A DNA stretch of 64,000 bases from Punica granatum (GCF_007655135.1 NW_022204354.1:1-64000), one strand, 5' to 3'. Positions 21,195-34,236 are shown, counted from the first letter of the stretch. Program-made: numbers and translations. The notes: a model not told the origin generated them from the sequence alone.

Positions 21195-22600
21195 GGTTAA
21201 TTCTTAAAATCTTACGAAATTAAGGATTCATGGGATGAGAACGAATAGACTCGATTCAAACTCTAGTGGAAGTAAACTCGGTTGCCTTTCGAATCAATTT
21301 TTTAGATTCGGAAAATTCTGGGGGTCAATCATAGTGAGAGAAAAAATAAAATAAAAAATTCATGGCCAGATATAAAGTAAAGCCTATTAGCGCAAATAAA
21401 ATTTTATAATAAAACTCAAGATATAGTTACATAATTCCCTAATTCTTTCTTTTTCAGTTCAGCTTGGTCCTTTACGAGTCTTCTCCTAATTTCCTTAATG
21501 TCTTATTCTCATTGATTTCGGTTACGTGAAAGCTCAACTGACGTCGAGTCGAATTTCATGGACTTGAACTTTTGTCGATTTGGAATTTTAAGTGTTTAAA
21601 TAATTTATATTATTGTGAAATATACAAAAGAATTATCATTTATCTCTAATTTGACACCTAGAGTTGCATATCTGTAAATTCTGTAAGTTTTATGGATCGA
21701 GTTTATGTAATCGAATTTATGGGACTCCTACCGGATAGACCTGTCTGCGATGTATCCAACTTGTACTCAAATTAGTATAACATCTTTTACTCGAAATGGA
21801 TAATTGTAAATGATTCCGTACATCCTTCATTTTTTATTATATTTTTGTTATATGGGAGGCCTAAGGCCTAGTACAATGAAATATAAATAATAAATAACTA
21901 ATAAAACAGCACGGGTAGAAAATGAATTAGTATAACATCATCCTAGCAAGGGCAAATGAGTAAGAAAGTACTACCGTGGAGAATAGCACTTAGAACCTCT
22001 TTTTTTTCTTTATGCACTTAAAACCTCTTGATCCATCACAACCTCTCGTCAAAGTAAAAATTTATTTTTGTATCAGACCCATGGGCCTTCCTTGTAATCC
22101 GAAAAAAAAAATTAACACTTCATTTGGAAAAATGAAGTTGTTGTACTAGCAAAAACCATTATTTATGGGTTAAGAAAACCCTTTTCTTTCGGTGCAAAAC
22201 AAAACCCATATTAGAATGATAAGTGCAGTCAAATAATTTAGAAAGGAAATTTATTAATTTAGTGCAATAGCATCGCTTCAACTTATTATCAAGACGTTCC
22301 GAGCTTTGGTGGAATTCTCTATGTTCTTTTATTTCACTTTTTTGAGTTCTAGACTAACTAGCCTCATTCTAATGAAAAAAAAAAGGCAGTCAAAATTACT
22401 TCTATACTTTATTTTTGCTGGAATATTTAACCAAAAATTGGGAATCATTAAAAAAAATTGGAGTAGAGCTTCTCCACGAAGCCCAGTCCTTGCTTCCCAA
22501 GGCTTACGCTTTACCACTTTCCGTGGACCCATTAGCCGTTCCTGCTGAGAAGTGTCATATTATATTATATTAAACAAGAAATGGTTTCTCCTTCGGAAGA
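21195..22600. other. AT-rich intergenic DNA, no gene recognised
   Basis: There are short frames only (for example 22306-22548), without domains. T and A runs are frequent. No repeat with clear ends is seen. Confidence 0.4.
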
Positions 22601-22609
22601 TCTAGAGCC

Positions 22610-23205
22610 ACAGTATTTGCATGGCAAGATAATACGACATGAATACGACACGGAGTTAAGCGGATTGGATTAAGGCTAAATATGTTTCGTGTCTAAACAT
22701 GTCAAATCCATTTAGACAAGATAAATAATCGTGTTTAAACAAGTTCAACTCTTATAACCCATTTAGATACGATTAGATCAGTTTATATTACGTGTTATCG
22801 TGTTAATGAATTTATTTCACATATTGTATCAATTTATAGATGAAAGTAATCACCTAAATTTGTTTATATAAATTACCCGTTTATGGTGTTTTTATCATGT
22901 CAATTATGTAGTAATGTGTAATTAAAGTTAATAGTGTCATATCATATACGTATAATATCTGTTTAAAAGTAATAATGTCATATCTTGTACATAAGTATAC
23001 ATATACATTTAAACACGCTTAGTTAAACGGGTTAGATGTGTCGTGTCTGTATCAATCTGTAATTAAACGTGTCGTGTTCGTATTTGAAAATCTTAACATT
23101 TTATTAAACGTGTTCATGTTCGGGTTTAGAGTTTTCTAACACGAATTCATTTAGACACAACCAGTTTAAACACGACACGACACACATTGCTACCCCCACG
23201 AGGAT
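22610..23205. mobile_element. Possible degenerate hAT-like MITE
   Basis: Repeated ACGACACG and GTGTCGTGT blocks lie near both ends in opposite orientation (22640-22660 and 23170-23192), with GTTTAAAC-type motifs inside. The ends and target-site duplication are not clear. Confidence 0.3.
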
Positions 23206-23322
23206 CTACAGTGGAATCAATTAAAAATTGAATGTACGGTACATGTGAAATCTGGATCTTTTGATTGATTGAGAAAAATCTATACAATTGAAATATTTTA
23301 ATGAAAAATAAGGACAACCTTT

Positions 23323-23836
23323 CAGTGTTATCAGAACCGGACCGAACATCGAACCGGATAGGGTATGGATTCATGGGTTTATGGATTCAATCGGAGGTTC
23401 GATGGGTCGGACCGTAGATTTAATTAATCATAATATTTTATTATTTAAAGTAGTATTAATGATAATTAAATGCATAATATCTATCTAAATTCATTAACAA
23501 TGCATAATATCTAGGGAACAAAAGTAATTGAGGAAGAAATAAAGCATCAAGCAATTGTTGCCTAGTTGGTTAGTGGGTGTGCACGTAGAGGGAGAGGTTG
23601 AAGGTTCAAAACCTTCCATCATCAATCATTTTTGTTACATATTTGTTCAACCATTGAACCCATGGACCGACCAGTGTAATGGATTTTTAGATTCAAATAG
23701 GCCAGTTCTGTGGGTTCAACGGTTCAATTGTGCATATCCTCAATTGTGCATATCGTGTGGAATCGGACTGGTCATGATGCTGGGTCTCGGCCCGACCGGT
23801 CGAAACGGCCGCTCCGGTTTGGTTCTGATAACAATG
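23323..23836. mobile_element. 514-bp non-autonomous TIR transposon
   Basis: The left end CAGTGTTATCAGAACC and the reverse complement of the right end, CATTGTTATCAGAACC, match at 15 of 16 positions. Flanks CAACCTTT (23315-23322) and CAACCTTC (23837-23844) look like an 8-bp target-site duplication with one change, as in hAT elements. There is no transposase. A tRNA-like stretch lies inside at about 23562-23625. Confidence 0.72.
23562..23625 (+). repeat. tRNA-like segment inside the TIR transposon
   Basis: CCTAGTTGGTTAGTGGG resembles an A box and GGTTCAAAACC a B box, spaced as in a tRNA. It could be an older SINE captured within the TIR element or part of the element itself. Confidence 0.4.
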
Positions 23837-23844
23837 CAACCTTC

Positions 23845-24659
23845 TCTTCTAAACAAAAGTCGCTGGAGAAAAAAATAATAATAATAAGACTCTTATATTC
23901 ATCCTATATTCATACCTATTAAGAAAAGTCAATTCTAAACCATTTCTAAGTCCGTTAAAATTTTAAAGAAAAATTCTCAAACCCTTCACACTAATTTAAC
24001 GGAAATCCACTAGGGCCCCATTTCGCCAATTAATAAGTTTGTGAAAAAAAAATTCTGATTCAGAGAAATTGGTCTAATATAACAAATAGTATTCAAATAC
24101 AAAATATAAATTCCAGGCAAATAATTGTACGAAAGAAAACAAACCACAATACTTATCAGTTCATAATATATTCAAAAATAATAAACAACAACACTTTCAA
24201 GTTCATAACACTAAATAAGTATTACAAATACTAGAAATTAGAACTAAAATAAAGAGAAACAAAAGAAAATAACAGTGGTTATTTTGTAAATATGAGTAAT
24301 ATAGAGGATAATTTAGTAAATTTACGCTTAACGGGCTAAGGACGGGTTTCATGATAAAATCCTAGACCCTTCCCAAACTCTATAGGGTTTTAACCTCAAA
24401 TCCATAAACACTTTCCATGAACCTATGGATAAAACCCATTAATCACCTATTAGGATTTGACATGATAAAATACTCATTTATGTAAATCCGTTGCCATCGT
24501 GCGTTTTCTTCCTCCTCCACTAGTGACGAGTTCTTGCGCCCACAAAAATTCTTCACGTTCACTATGCGAGCTGCTCCCATTTCTTCATAAATGACAAGGG
24601 CTTCTATTCCCTTTTTTTTATCCTTCTTTCCACACATCCATCTATCAAACTGAAAAAAA
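23845..24659. other. AT-rich intergenic DNA, no gene recognised
   Basis: Only short frames occur (for example 24443-24637 minus), without domains or conserved structure. Confidence 0.35.
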
Positions 24660-25105
24660 AAATGTAAATTACTAAAACTTCGAGTAAATTTACTAAAAGG
24701 GTAAGTAAATTATTCGATGTGTAATTAATTTACTTAATACCGAAGTAGTAAAAGCACTTGAAGCAAATTGCTCGAAATGTATGTAATTTACTAGATTTGT
24801 AAGGAGTTTACTCAAAATATTAGTAAATTACACAATGATTAAGTAATTTACTCAAACAATTTGTAACTTACTTGAAACTTATACAAGGTCATAGTAATAT
24901 ACAGGATATGCAAGCAATTTACATACCTCGTGAGTAAAATACCATATAAACAAGTAATTTACTAGATAGTGACAAGTAAATTACATACCTCGTAAGGTAA
25001 TTACCACATAGATAAGTAAATTACTAGATGCTGACAAGTAAATTACTATATAGGTATGTAGTTTTACGAGATAGGTAAGTAATTTTTACTAACCTCAAAA
25101 GTAAA
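24660..25105. repeat. Degenerate GTAAATTAC-rich repeat tract
   Basis: Variants of GTAAATTAC or its reverse complement GTAATTTAC, often followed by T or preceded by A, occur roughly every 15-30 bases across about 440 bp. Spacing is irregular, so it is not a simple satellite. Bases 24961-25060 contain a clearer tandem pair around AGTAAATTAC and ACTAGAT. Confidence 0.65.
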
Positions 25106-25124
25106 TGGATTTTTCTAACCTATG

Positions 25125-25352
25125 CCTTTAGGGCATAAGATTTTTTTTTCTTTTTTTTTGCTAACCCGGGGTGTTCAGGCTTCGCCCGACTAATTCCCGG
25201 GGCTCCGTGAACCCCCGGTGACGTACAGAGCAAGTAATTATGCCAAAGGCGCTCCGGCGGCCCCAAGGGGATTCGAACTCGGGTCTCGATACAAATTTCG
25301 GTACACATTAACCACTAGGTCGAACCCCTTGGGATTCCTTTAGGGCATAAGA
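25125..25352 (-). repeat. SINE (minus strand) with 16-bp target-site duplication
   Basis: The body is 25141-25336. On the minus strand it starts with a tRNA-derived head (TTCGACCTAGTGGTTAATG as A-box region, GAGTTCGAATCCCC as B box). It ends in CGGGTTAGC followed by an A-rich tail, which appears as T-rich at 25141-25160 on the plus strand. Perfect direct repeats CCTTTAGGGCATAAGA at 25125-25140 and 25337-25352 flank it. This is the best-preserved SINE here. Confidence 0.88.
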
Positions 25353-26517
25353 TAAGTAACTATGAGTTGCAATGCGTACTTCTATCTGTTATTCATGATC
25401 ATACACCTGTATTTTGATCCTACCCTTCATATTTATTCTTGGAAACAAACCTATTAACTAGATATAATTACAATAAATCTAATTACATGATATAATTATA
25501 ATGGAAGCCCTTTTATAGAAAAAAAAACCTATAATCTGAAATTTCGAATCCTAGGGATTTTTAGATTTAAGATTTTAGGGCTTTTAGGGTATCTTTTTCT
25601 TTCAGAGTTTAGTATTCTAGAGTTTAGGCATTTAGGATTTAGGGTTTCGGGGTTTTACAGTTGAAGTGTTTAGATTATACGATTAGGATTCTAGGATTAT
25701 TTTTTCAATAATTGAATTTTGACTTTTCGCAACTAATACGGTGACTACGAATTACATTTGGCTGGAGAGAATAAGTGTTTCCAAGTTTAATTAAAGGGAT
25801 ATATTTGTCCTTCAACATATAGTTGTTTCATCATTAATTATAGATTCTAATATATATATATATATGGCAATCAATAATTGCTTATCCTATGCCTTTAGGG
25901 CATAGGTAGAAGACCCCAAGTAAATCATATCAAGTGGTATAAAATATTCAAAAAAAACCTTTTTTAAAATAAAATTAAAAAAAAAAAAACCTGCCAGGGA
26001 TCTGCTATTATAGCTGAAAGGATGATTATGTGTCATTAAAAGTGATGGCAACAGGCATCCATTTGTAATCGCACCTTAAAATCCCATAATGAGACCAAAG
26101 GGTGAGTGGGGCTCTTTTTCCCTCTTGCCAATTCTTTTGTTTTCTCTAAAAATAAATTTCAAATATTTCTTTTTTTTAATTTTCACAGTTTTTTAGTTCC
26201 TCTTTTTCTCTAGTCTCTTTTAAAACTCTATCCGAACAAGATAATAACTAATTTGATAAATCCATCGAGCCAAATAATCTGGTCATTCTGGTCGAGTCGG
26301 CCCTTTTCTAGAAAAATACGCTTCTCCCCAATTTTTAAAAACATCAGAAATTTTGTATAAAAAATGCTACATATAAAAATTACATTAGGATAATGCAATG
26401 TGTTTTTCTTAAATTTTACGTTTCGAGTGGTAAGCATTTTTTCACTCCCCAGTGTTTTTTTTTTTCGAATTTTCACATTTTCTAAACTCTTTGATCCCAA
26501 ATTTGGAGTATCCTACT
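25353..26517. other. AT-rich intergenic DNA with degenerate telomere-like motifs
   Basis: Bases 25550-25665 contain many TTTAGGG-like words (TTTTAGGG, ATTTAGGGTTT, GAGTTTAG) without regular spacing. Bases 25850-25866 hold a short AT run. No gene is seen. Confidence 0.4.
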
Positions 26518-27101
26518 TGTTAGCACCCTGTTTTGGTTTACCGACGCTCGGGAACCATCAAGGAGGACCCGATCACATCTCCCATTTATAGAGAAGTCGC
26601 TTCTAACTATCCCTTGATACATTCACTGCTTTTGAACTCGGGGAACTTATTTAAACCTAATTTTACATTTTCAGAAAAATACTCTATTGGACTTTTTGGT
26701 CTTTATGTGCGTCAAGTTCGATTTTTAAAATATGGGACCAAACTGGAGGCCAAAAAAATATTTTTCTGCATATTATTGATTCATGAATCTTTCTGAATGC
26801 AATGGTGATCCCAAATTATTTTTCAGGTGTCCGGTTGAAAAGACGAGAATTTCAGGCCTTACGTGCGTCAATAATCGAAAATTATTTTTCGGATATCCGT
26901 TTAAAAAGTCGAGAAATTCAAGAATAATCGAGCAATTACGATCGACATGCGTCAGAGGTTCGATATTGATTTTTACTGAGATTTGATCTCCGTCGATATA
27001 AATTGAAATTCTCATGAAGCCCATTATTTCTTGAATTTCTCAATTTCGAAGTTTTTATTATGAAAATGTCAACGGATTTTGAGATCGCGCGTACAAGTAC
27101 A

Positions 27102-27162
<61 letters not shown>

Positions 27163-28190
27163 GAAAGAAGGTGGAGGGTGGCTGACCCCTGTATCCCCAC
27201 TGTCGGCCATCTTTCATCTTCTTCAATGTCTTCTTCTTTTCTTTCTTTTCTTCTTTCTTTTTCTTCCTGATACATCAAGCAATTTGCTCTGCAAACCTCC
27301 CACAGAAAACTTCGGCACCGACCTGCAAGTTTGAACATCATCCGACCGATCTCTCTCTCTCTTCTCTGGTTCGGGCAGAGAGACGGGGACAGATGGGATT
27401 TTCGAGCTTTCTTCTTCCGGCTCCGCTTTTGGCTGCTCAAGCCCAGACCACCCTCCATCACCACCATCACCATCATTTCTATCTTCTGTGACCCCTGCGA
27501 TTCCATCAAAATACCATCAACTCCCATCACCATCCCTCTGTTGCTCTCCCTCGTGACTTCCCTTAAAGCTCTCTCTCTCTTTATTTCGGCTCTAACATAG
27601 ACAAACTGGGCGGGGTTTTTTTCTTTCAGTTCTCCTCACAGAGCAAACTGGCAGCCCGATCATCTAAGATCATTCCCTCACCTCTGCTCTCTGTGGCTCG
27701 ATCATCTTCACCATCCCTGATCTTCTGTAGTAGCTTTTCAGCCTCATTCTCTGACTTTCTCGAACTCAACTTGCTCTCTCACGGTCTCTCTCCATCTCTC
27801 GGAAGAGCAGAACAGACAGAAAAAAAAAAAATGAAACTGGCCACACCTCAGTCCACCCTCACTATCCCTCATGCCATCAATACAGCCCAACCATCACCTT
27901 GCTTCTCCTTATCCTTCTCAGCACAACTAACACATAGAGACAACCATCAACTTCTCCCTAAGCTCTTCCCTGGCTTCAAAGCTGCACCATATTCCTCTCG
28001 GGCTTCCCGAGACAACAAAGGAGGCAACATGCTCTTCATTCCTTCATCAACATCACAAACACAGCAGTTTCATCTTCCTCTCTCTCTTTTGCAAAAGGAA
28101 AAGTATTAGACAGTAGCTCTTCCATCTTTCCCTTCGTACGACCACCATCACTAATCATAGCCACCTTACCTTCTCCCGACTCTCATCATA
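26518..28190 (+). mobile_element. Tat/Ogre-type LTR fragment (plus), 3'-truncated
   Basis: It begins TGTTAGCACCCTGTTTTGG, close to the 5' end of the complete LTRs at 30237 and 35578 (TGTCAGCACC and TGTCAGTACC). It then carries an LTR-like CT-rich leader region from about 27180. It lacks the usual LTR 3' end and abuts minus-oriented leader sequence near 28195. An (ACAT)n-(AT)n microsatellite lies inside. Confidence 0.55.
27098..27159 (+). repeat. (ACAT)n (AT)n microsatellite
   Basis: Eight or so ACAT units run into about 15 AT units. The copy-2 equivalent begins at 63960 and is cut by the window end. Confidence 0.95.
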
Positions 28191-28194
28191 TCCT

Positions 28195-29640
28195 GAACCC
28201 GAAATTCTTCTCGTCGGGCCCGCATGGGTGCAATCAATCGCACAGCTTGGGAGTGTCCACTTTCCCGTGGGGACGCATAATGGACACGCGTGAGAAGGAG
28301 TCACTACTACCTGTTTACGACCCGATGGTCGAGGACTGGAGAATTGCCTGAGTCCAAGGGTATGGGATACACCTAGTTTGCTAAGGCATTGGTCTTCATA
28401 AATAGAAATTTAGGATTCGGGGGTTCTATTACGTGCGGGCCTATATCCTGCACGCCCTATCGGTACTCTGTTTGCCCAGGGCTTGCCACTTTTATTTATT
28501 TACCGCATAATTAGGCTACACTCGTCTTACCAGTTTTGACACCATAAAGTCGAAGAAAACAGTCAATTCGAACTAAGAGCTTGAGAGAGGAGTAAGCCCG
28601 TACATCGAGGAATTGGTTCACTATCCTCGCATAACGGTTAATCAGACCGTGATGATCGACATCTCGCGAGAACCGAAACTGTGAAGCATAGGATTTACTC
28701 ATCCCTAGGTAAGTAAATCGGCTTGATTGATTCAACCCCCGAACCATTCACTCACCGACCATGAGTCTTACATGAATAAATGTACAAAATAAATCCTTGC
28801 ACTGTTATCTCAAATAAATAAAAATATAAATTACAATGATTGGATCCCGCTCAGTTCGCATTCGACCATTATTCCTCTTAGACTCACCGTGTGTTTAGGA
28901 AAAATCGAAATCGAAATTAAAGTGACGCGGGCTCATGAGAGTCGAGGGTCAGGTCCGACAGAACCAGCGGATTCCAAGAGGACCAAATGGTCCTCGAGAT
29001 ATCCGTGGGATTGGTCGAGCTCTCGGGTGATTGTCTAACCTCGTTTTACATCTCTCAACCCAAGTCATCCCCCACTTGGATATCACTTGGGTCAAAAAGG
29101 ATGACTCGATGCTAGACCCCATTCCGCACTCGGATTATGCGCATGTGGGTGTGTGGAAGCGTTGGACCCCGTGATCAATGGTTAGGGGCGTTGGACCCCA
29201 TGTGAAACGTATCCTAAAATGTCGGGCTCGCCTCGCAAGAAAACAGAGAGACAAAGACATATAAAAACAGATAAGTTGTGTATTATTGTCGGATTTACGT
29301 GATTTACCTGGTTATGAACCTAGGGTTACTTGGCAAGCAAATTCCAACTCTCAACAGACAAACAGGATGATGTAATCGATGTGAATTGGTCATGGACCAC
29401 CCTGGAAGGGTATGTAGCATTTGGTAGTACTTTAAGGGACCCAACATACATGATGTTTGTAGTCAAACCTCAAATGTGTGGGTTGCTTTTAAATTACTCT
29501 GTATCGTGACAATGTGGCTTTTACAGATTATGACAAGAGTGTGTTTTAGCTCAAAACCTGAAACCTAAACCTTTACTTGACTATTTTCCCGTGTTTGATT
29601 AAATCAAATTTGAGATTAATCCGTTTTTCATATTTTGACC
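28195..29640 (-). mobile_element. Tat/Ogre-type LTR fragment with leader (minus)
   Basis: The LTR 3' end on the minus strand reads GGGTCGTAAACA ending at 28312, then GGTAG and a decayed primer-binding site, with leader to 28195. Homology to LTR-C runs in reverse through 29640: 28380-28520 against 2830-2970, 29160-29230 against 2520-2590, and 29260-29560 against 2170-2450. It is more diverged than LTR-A is from LTR-B. The 5' end of the LTR is not found. Confidence 0.72.
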
Positions 29641-30236
29641 CACTCAAAGCACAAACTTAGTGAAATTGAGGCACGAAACACCACGAGAATGCCAAGATTT
29701 CTGCACATGACCCATGAGGGACCGGACAACCATTCACAGGCCGTCTCCGCTCATGCCTCTAACTCAATTCCCAAGCGCCTGAGTCTACATTAGGGTGATA
29801 GAAACATACAGACAGGAAAAGAAGGGCGAACGAATGACAATCGTACCTTGACAAGCGCCCACCCCTTTCCTTACTCAGTATGTTTCGGCCATCCTAATGT
29901 TTAGGGTGTCGGTTGATCAAGAACTGATGGTCATGCCCTGGAATCGAAAAATATGTGTGCTTGAAAAATCGAGACCACATGACATGGACTATCGAAAGTC
30001 AGTAGTCGGTGTCGACCAATCCCTCGAATCCACCGGGGGTGGTGAGGACCCCGAAAGAATCGAGAAACCCGTCGCTCTGCCCGAAAGTGATATAAAAAGG
30101 ACTCGTGCACCCCGACTTGAGCCACCTCAAATCGGGCCCAAACTCGAGCCAAGATACATGAGTACTCCCTAGATATCCATGCTACGTGTGTCACGTGTTT
30201 CGGTGCGTTTGAAATTGTGAGTTTTAAAAGGGGTAT
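29641..30236. other. Region left of LTR-A, no gene recognised
   Basis: A 91-codon plus frame (29897-30172) and a 104-codon minus frame overlap and have no domain. A TATAAAAAGG lies at 30092-30101. The last bases before LTR-A, AAAAGGGGTAT, resemble a polypurine tract, as if LTR-A had once been a 3' LTR. Confidence 0.35.
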
Positions 30237-33200
30237 TGTCAGCACCCCATTTAGGTCAATCGGCTCTAGGATATGACATCAACAAGGCTTCCGACTAGGT
30301 TCCACAACTCTAACAAAAAAATGGCGAGGGCAAGTTATGGAATTTTGCAGCACACACAATTAATCCCGAAGAGTAAGGCACGAATTATCAATATTCGAAC
30401 CAAAGGCAATGGACAAAGGGGAAATCACGTCTCTGTATCTTTTTTTTCGGTGAGAACGACTATCTTCGTGGATCCTAGAACTAAGTTCGATATTTTTAGA
30501 TCAAGGTTGGTGAGTTGGGGACATTTCAATGCAAAAATCACGTCGAGAGCCCTTTCGAGCAAAAAGATAAAATTCGTGGGAGCTGGGGTGCTCAAACAGT
30601 GAATACAGCAGCTCGAGCATGGGATTCGACGCATCATATCACGGTAAATCCTGAACCTAAAAGGGTGAATTCCATATAATTGACCTAGGAAATCGAGTTA
30701 GGTGCAATTTGACGGGTCGTTCATTCCAAGATTTAATACGGAGAAAGAGTTATAAATTTTGAGCGCACCATGCCCGAAACTGTTAAACCGGGACAGACTC
30801 TACCAGTCGAGGGAGAAAATCCATAAAAAATTCAATTCTTCACGTTTTCGAGCATGGCCAACGGCATTGGATTCCCAATTCACTGGAGATTCAGAAAATC
30901 AAGAAAAACGGGATGCATTTTTGGCTAGATTAGTACAGAATTAAGGGTCTCCTCACAGATCAGGACCAAATTTACCGGTTCGGGCCAGCTATCGAAGAAA
31001 ATTTTTTTCAGGAACTTTCCGAGGTCGAACAATCTTCAAATTTTACAAGGATGTGCCCAGCTCATGTAGGGATCAAGGAAAAATATCACATAGACCGAAA
31101 GGTTCATGAGAAATTCAGGAAAATTCCGGATGTTCAGGTCATCCCATGGACCACTGGTCAATGCTCTGCCCCTCCTGCCCTTTTTCCCTGCTGCCCCCAT
31201 TTCCTCTTCTGGTTCTTCTTCTCTTTTCTTTTCTTTTCTTTTTTTCGATTGGTCCAAAAGAGGAAAAACTCTAGCTCACTCTCAGCTGACTCTCCCTTAG
31301 CTGGGAACGAAAAAAAAGAAAAACCCTAAGGCTCCGAAGAAAAAAAAGGGAAGAAAAACCCTAGCCGCCTCCAGCTCTTTCCTCTCTTCTCCTTTCATAT
31401 CGGACACTCTCTCAGCTCTCACGGATTTCCCTCAGCTCTCGAAAATAAACCCTGCATCCTCACCTTCTGCCTCTCCCTGCAATTGCTACTCCCTCTCAGC
31501 CGTTAGTTCTCTGTGTTCCTCATCAATCACTCCATCAATCTGATCATTTTTTTCCCTTGGCAGCTCGATATTGACAGTGAAAGAAGGAACCCATGGTTGC
31601 GTGCCCAGCTCCTCCCCGTTCCTCCTCCTTGCTGTCCTATTGCATCATTTCCCGTGCTGTGAGCTGCTGTTGCCCATTCTTCTGTGTTGCTTCTGTTCGG
31701 GGGCTTCAACTGCCCGTTGTACCGCTGCTACTGAGCTACTCGCGTTTGCTGCTGCCTTCCCCGAGTCGATACCACTGATGCTCAACCCTTCTCTGAGAAA
31801 CTCAATCGATGAAAGAGTGCTAGCTCGTTTGACATGATTTCGACAACTTAAAGTCACGTTTATGCTATAGGCTTAGTCATGTGCAGGTTTGTGGTTCTAT
31901 ATATGATGACTTAGCTTTATCTCGATAGCTAGGAACTGTCCTTGATGAAGACGCTGAGTTATATGATGATTTCTTGATCGATTCATGGTGTCTTGGCTCG
32001 GTTTACTGAACTTGATGTTGTCTCTAACAATGTGGCCGGGTTATGCTACGGTTCCTTTGTTGTTTCAATCTTGTTTGACATGATTTCGTGGGCTTGAGGT
32101 TGAGTCTATGATATGAGCTGAGTTATCGTAATCATTTTGGATTGAATGGAAATAATGATTGATGCATTACTACTATTTTCGACATGAGGCTAAGTTGGGC
32201 ATGATAATGGAAGAACGATATTTGCTTGATGTGAATGGATGGGAAGCTTATTTTGGGATCATAATTTGTTTTCCCCTGGTGCTATAACTGATTCATTAAG
32301 GCTGCATTTAACTAAGAAAGAGGGCTCAGAGTAGTGCTTGTGTGCTATTTTCTTGATATAAAGATGGAGGTATAGTTCGGGGAATACTAGGGGTGTCATT
32401 CATGGCTGAACAGAGGGGCTTAAAATCCATTTTTCGTCTAGTTTAATGCGGGTTTCAGATCTGATCGGAATTCCCTTTCTCTTGGAACTTTTGAACTACG
32501 TGTGGTTTGATAGAAGATACATAAGTTTGGTAGCGGTCTAGATGGAATCGTGGATTCTTTGGTCTGTTATAAAACCCATGTGGAGATGAAGGGTTTAACA
32601 AAGATCATGAAATTGCATGCCCTCATTTGTCTTCTTTTATGTGTTGAGGCCTAGTGGTCGTAGATGTTGCTTTCCCATATGTCTCGGCTGTATTTTATGC
32701 ATAAGCTCTGAAGTCATAATGCCTTAGACTCCTTGAAACTCTTCCTTCGAGTTTTACTGGCTTTGTATTCGCTACTCTTCCGACCCCCTCTCGTTTTTCT
32801 TTCTTGCTTTTGCATGTTATCCCAAGCTTGGGAGGAGAAGACAAGGAATGAGGAGTCATGAGAAGGAATAAGTATGGATTGACTCCAAGACGACGTGGAG
32901 ACTTACCTAGGCTTAGGTTGAGTCCCGACTTGAAGGCCGCCCCGGTCCGTGGTAGTCAAGGATCTTTCGAGCTAGCTCATCCTGAGAATCTCTTGGGATC
33001 AGGTATAAATCTCCATCTTAGTAACATGCGATAGGTATTTCGATGTTCGATGAGCTTGACATGATTGTGTGCCCGTGATTTGTGTGTTTGGATGTTTCCT
33101 TGATAATTTAATTAAAATCTCACACGAATTTGGATTAATCATGTAAACTCAGTTTAAAAATTGAATTTAAATTCAGGACAGTCAGGAATTAGAGCTTTTG

Positions 33201-34231
33201 TCAGACAGTCCACCAATGACTGGCTCGATGGCTCGAAACTCGCAAACTAAAGCATTCGGCATTTTTTAATTAAACTCAATAATTCCACGTACGGGGAAAG
33301 GGACGTGTAATTGGGCTAAATAAATCACTCGGCTTTAAGCAAAATGCATAAATTGATAAATTATCGGTAACCGCGTCGATAATTTAAGAACAAGTTCTTC
33401 TGTCATAAAATGCAAAATTTGACTAACTGTGCAGAATAATTTAAAAATAACCCACACATTCGAGACTTGATTACAGATATCGTGTTTGTCGGGTCCACTA
33501 AAATAACGTCGAATGCTACATGCCCTCTCCATCACCTTGTTTATCTATTTACAGTAGGAATTCGCACGCCAAGTAACCCCGGTGCATAACCTGATAAATC
33601 ACCTAAACACGGCATTTAAAACACAACTTGTCTGTATTCATGTTTTTATCTGTTTTTGTCTGTTTTCATATGTTTTTGTCTGTTTTTGTCTGTTTTTGTT
33701 GCTGGTCGAGCCTAATCCTTTAGTATACGATTCACACGGGGTCAAACGCCCCTAACCGTCGATCACGGGGTCTAATTCCCCAATCATTGAGCTCGCATAT
33801 TAATTTCAATTTCAGTCTTTTGAAATCACACGGTGAGCACGAGTGGAATAATGACCAAATGCGAACCGATCGGGATTTAGTCATTGTAATTTATATTTTT
33901 ATTTGAGAGAGCAATGTGAAGGTTTTATGTTGTACATTTATTTATGTAAGAATCCCGATCAGAGAGTAGACGGTCGGAGTGTTTTCCTCGAATTTACGAT
34001 GTCAAAACGAGCGAGTCAAGTGCAACCCTAAATCATGCGGTAAATAAATAAAATGGCAAGCCTAGCAAGTTAGAGTACCGAAAGGGCGTGTGAGATATAG
34101 GCCTACACGTAATAGAACCCCCGAATTCGGAATTTCAAGTTCTGTACAGACCATTGCCTTAGCATACTAGCAGTATCCGATACCCCTAGACCCGGGCAAC
34201 TCGCCAGCCCTCGACCTTCAGGTTGTAAACA
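30237..34231 (+). mobile_element. LTR-A (5' LTR of the non-autonomous element)
   Basis: It starts TGTCAGCACCCC and ends GTAAACA, 3995 bp. Two telo-box AAACCCTA motifs lie near 31322 and 31358. It aligns over its length with LTR-B, with several percent divergence and small gaps, for example loss of the 2150-2230 equivalent of LTR-C near 33432. Confidence 0.85.
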
Positions 34232-34236
34232 GGTAG

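Larger units (their letters stand above)
1..27138 (+). repeat. Tandem segmental duplication, copy 1
   Basis: This stretch recurs in the same order and orientation at 36620-64000. Landmark pairs give the offset: base 1 to 36620, integrase start 8068 to 44674, NAC-A start 15854 to 52465, NAC-B start 20694 to 57307, LTR start 26518 to 63380. Most landmark offsets differ by only a few bases, and most differences I saw are one-base changes in homopolymer runs. The exceptions are a substitution-rich tract over NAC-B and a 283-bp secondary duplication in copy 2. The left breakpoint lies outside the window. Confidence 0.97.

Noticed and set aside
25550..25665. Interstitial telomere array
   Set aside because: TTTAGGG-like words are irregular and few are exact; AT-rich drift explains them as well.
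27693..28109. 138-codon Ser/Leu/Pro-rich frame
   Set aside because: It lies in a CT-rich LTR leader, shows compositional bias only, and has no domain.
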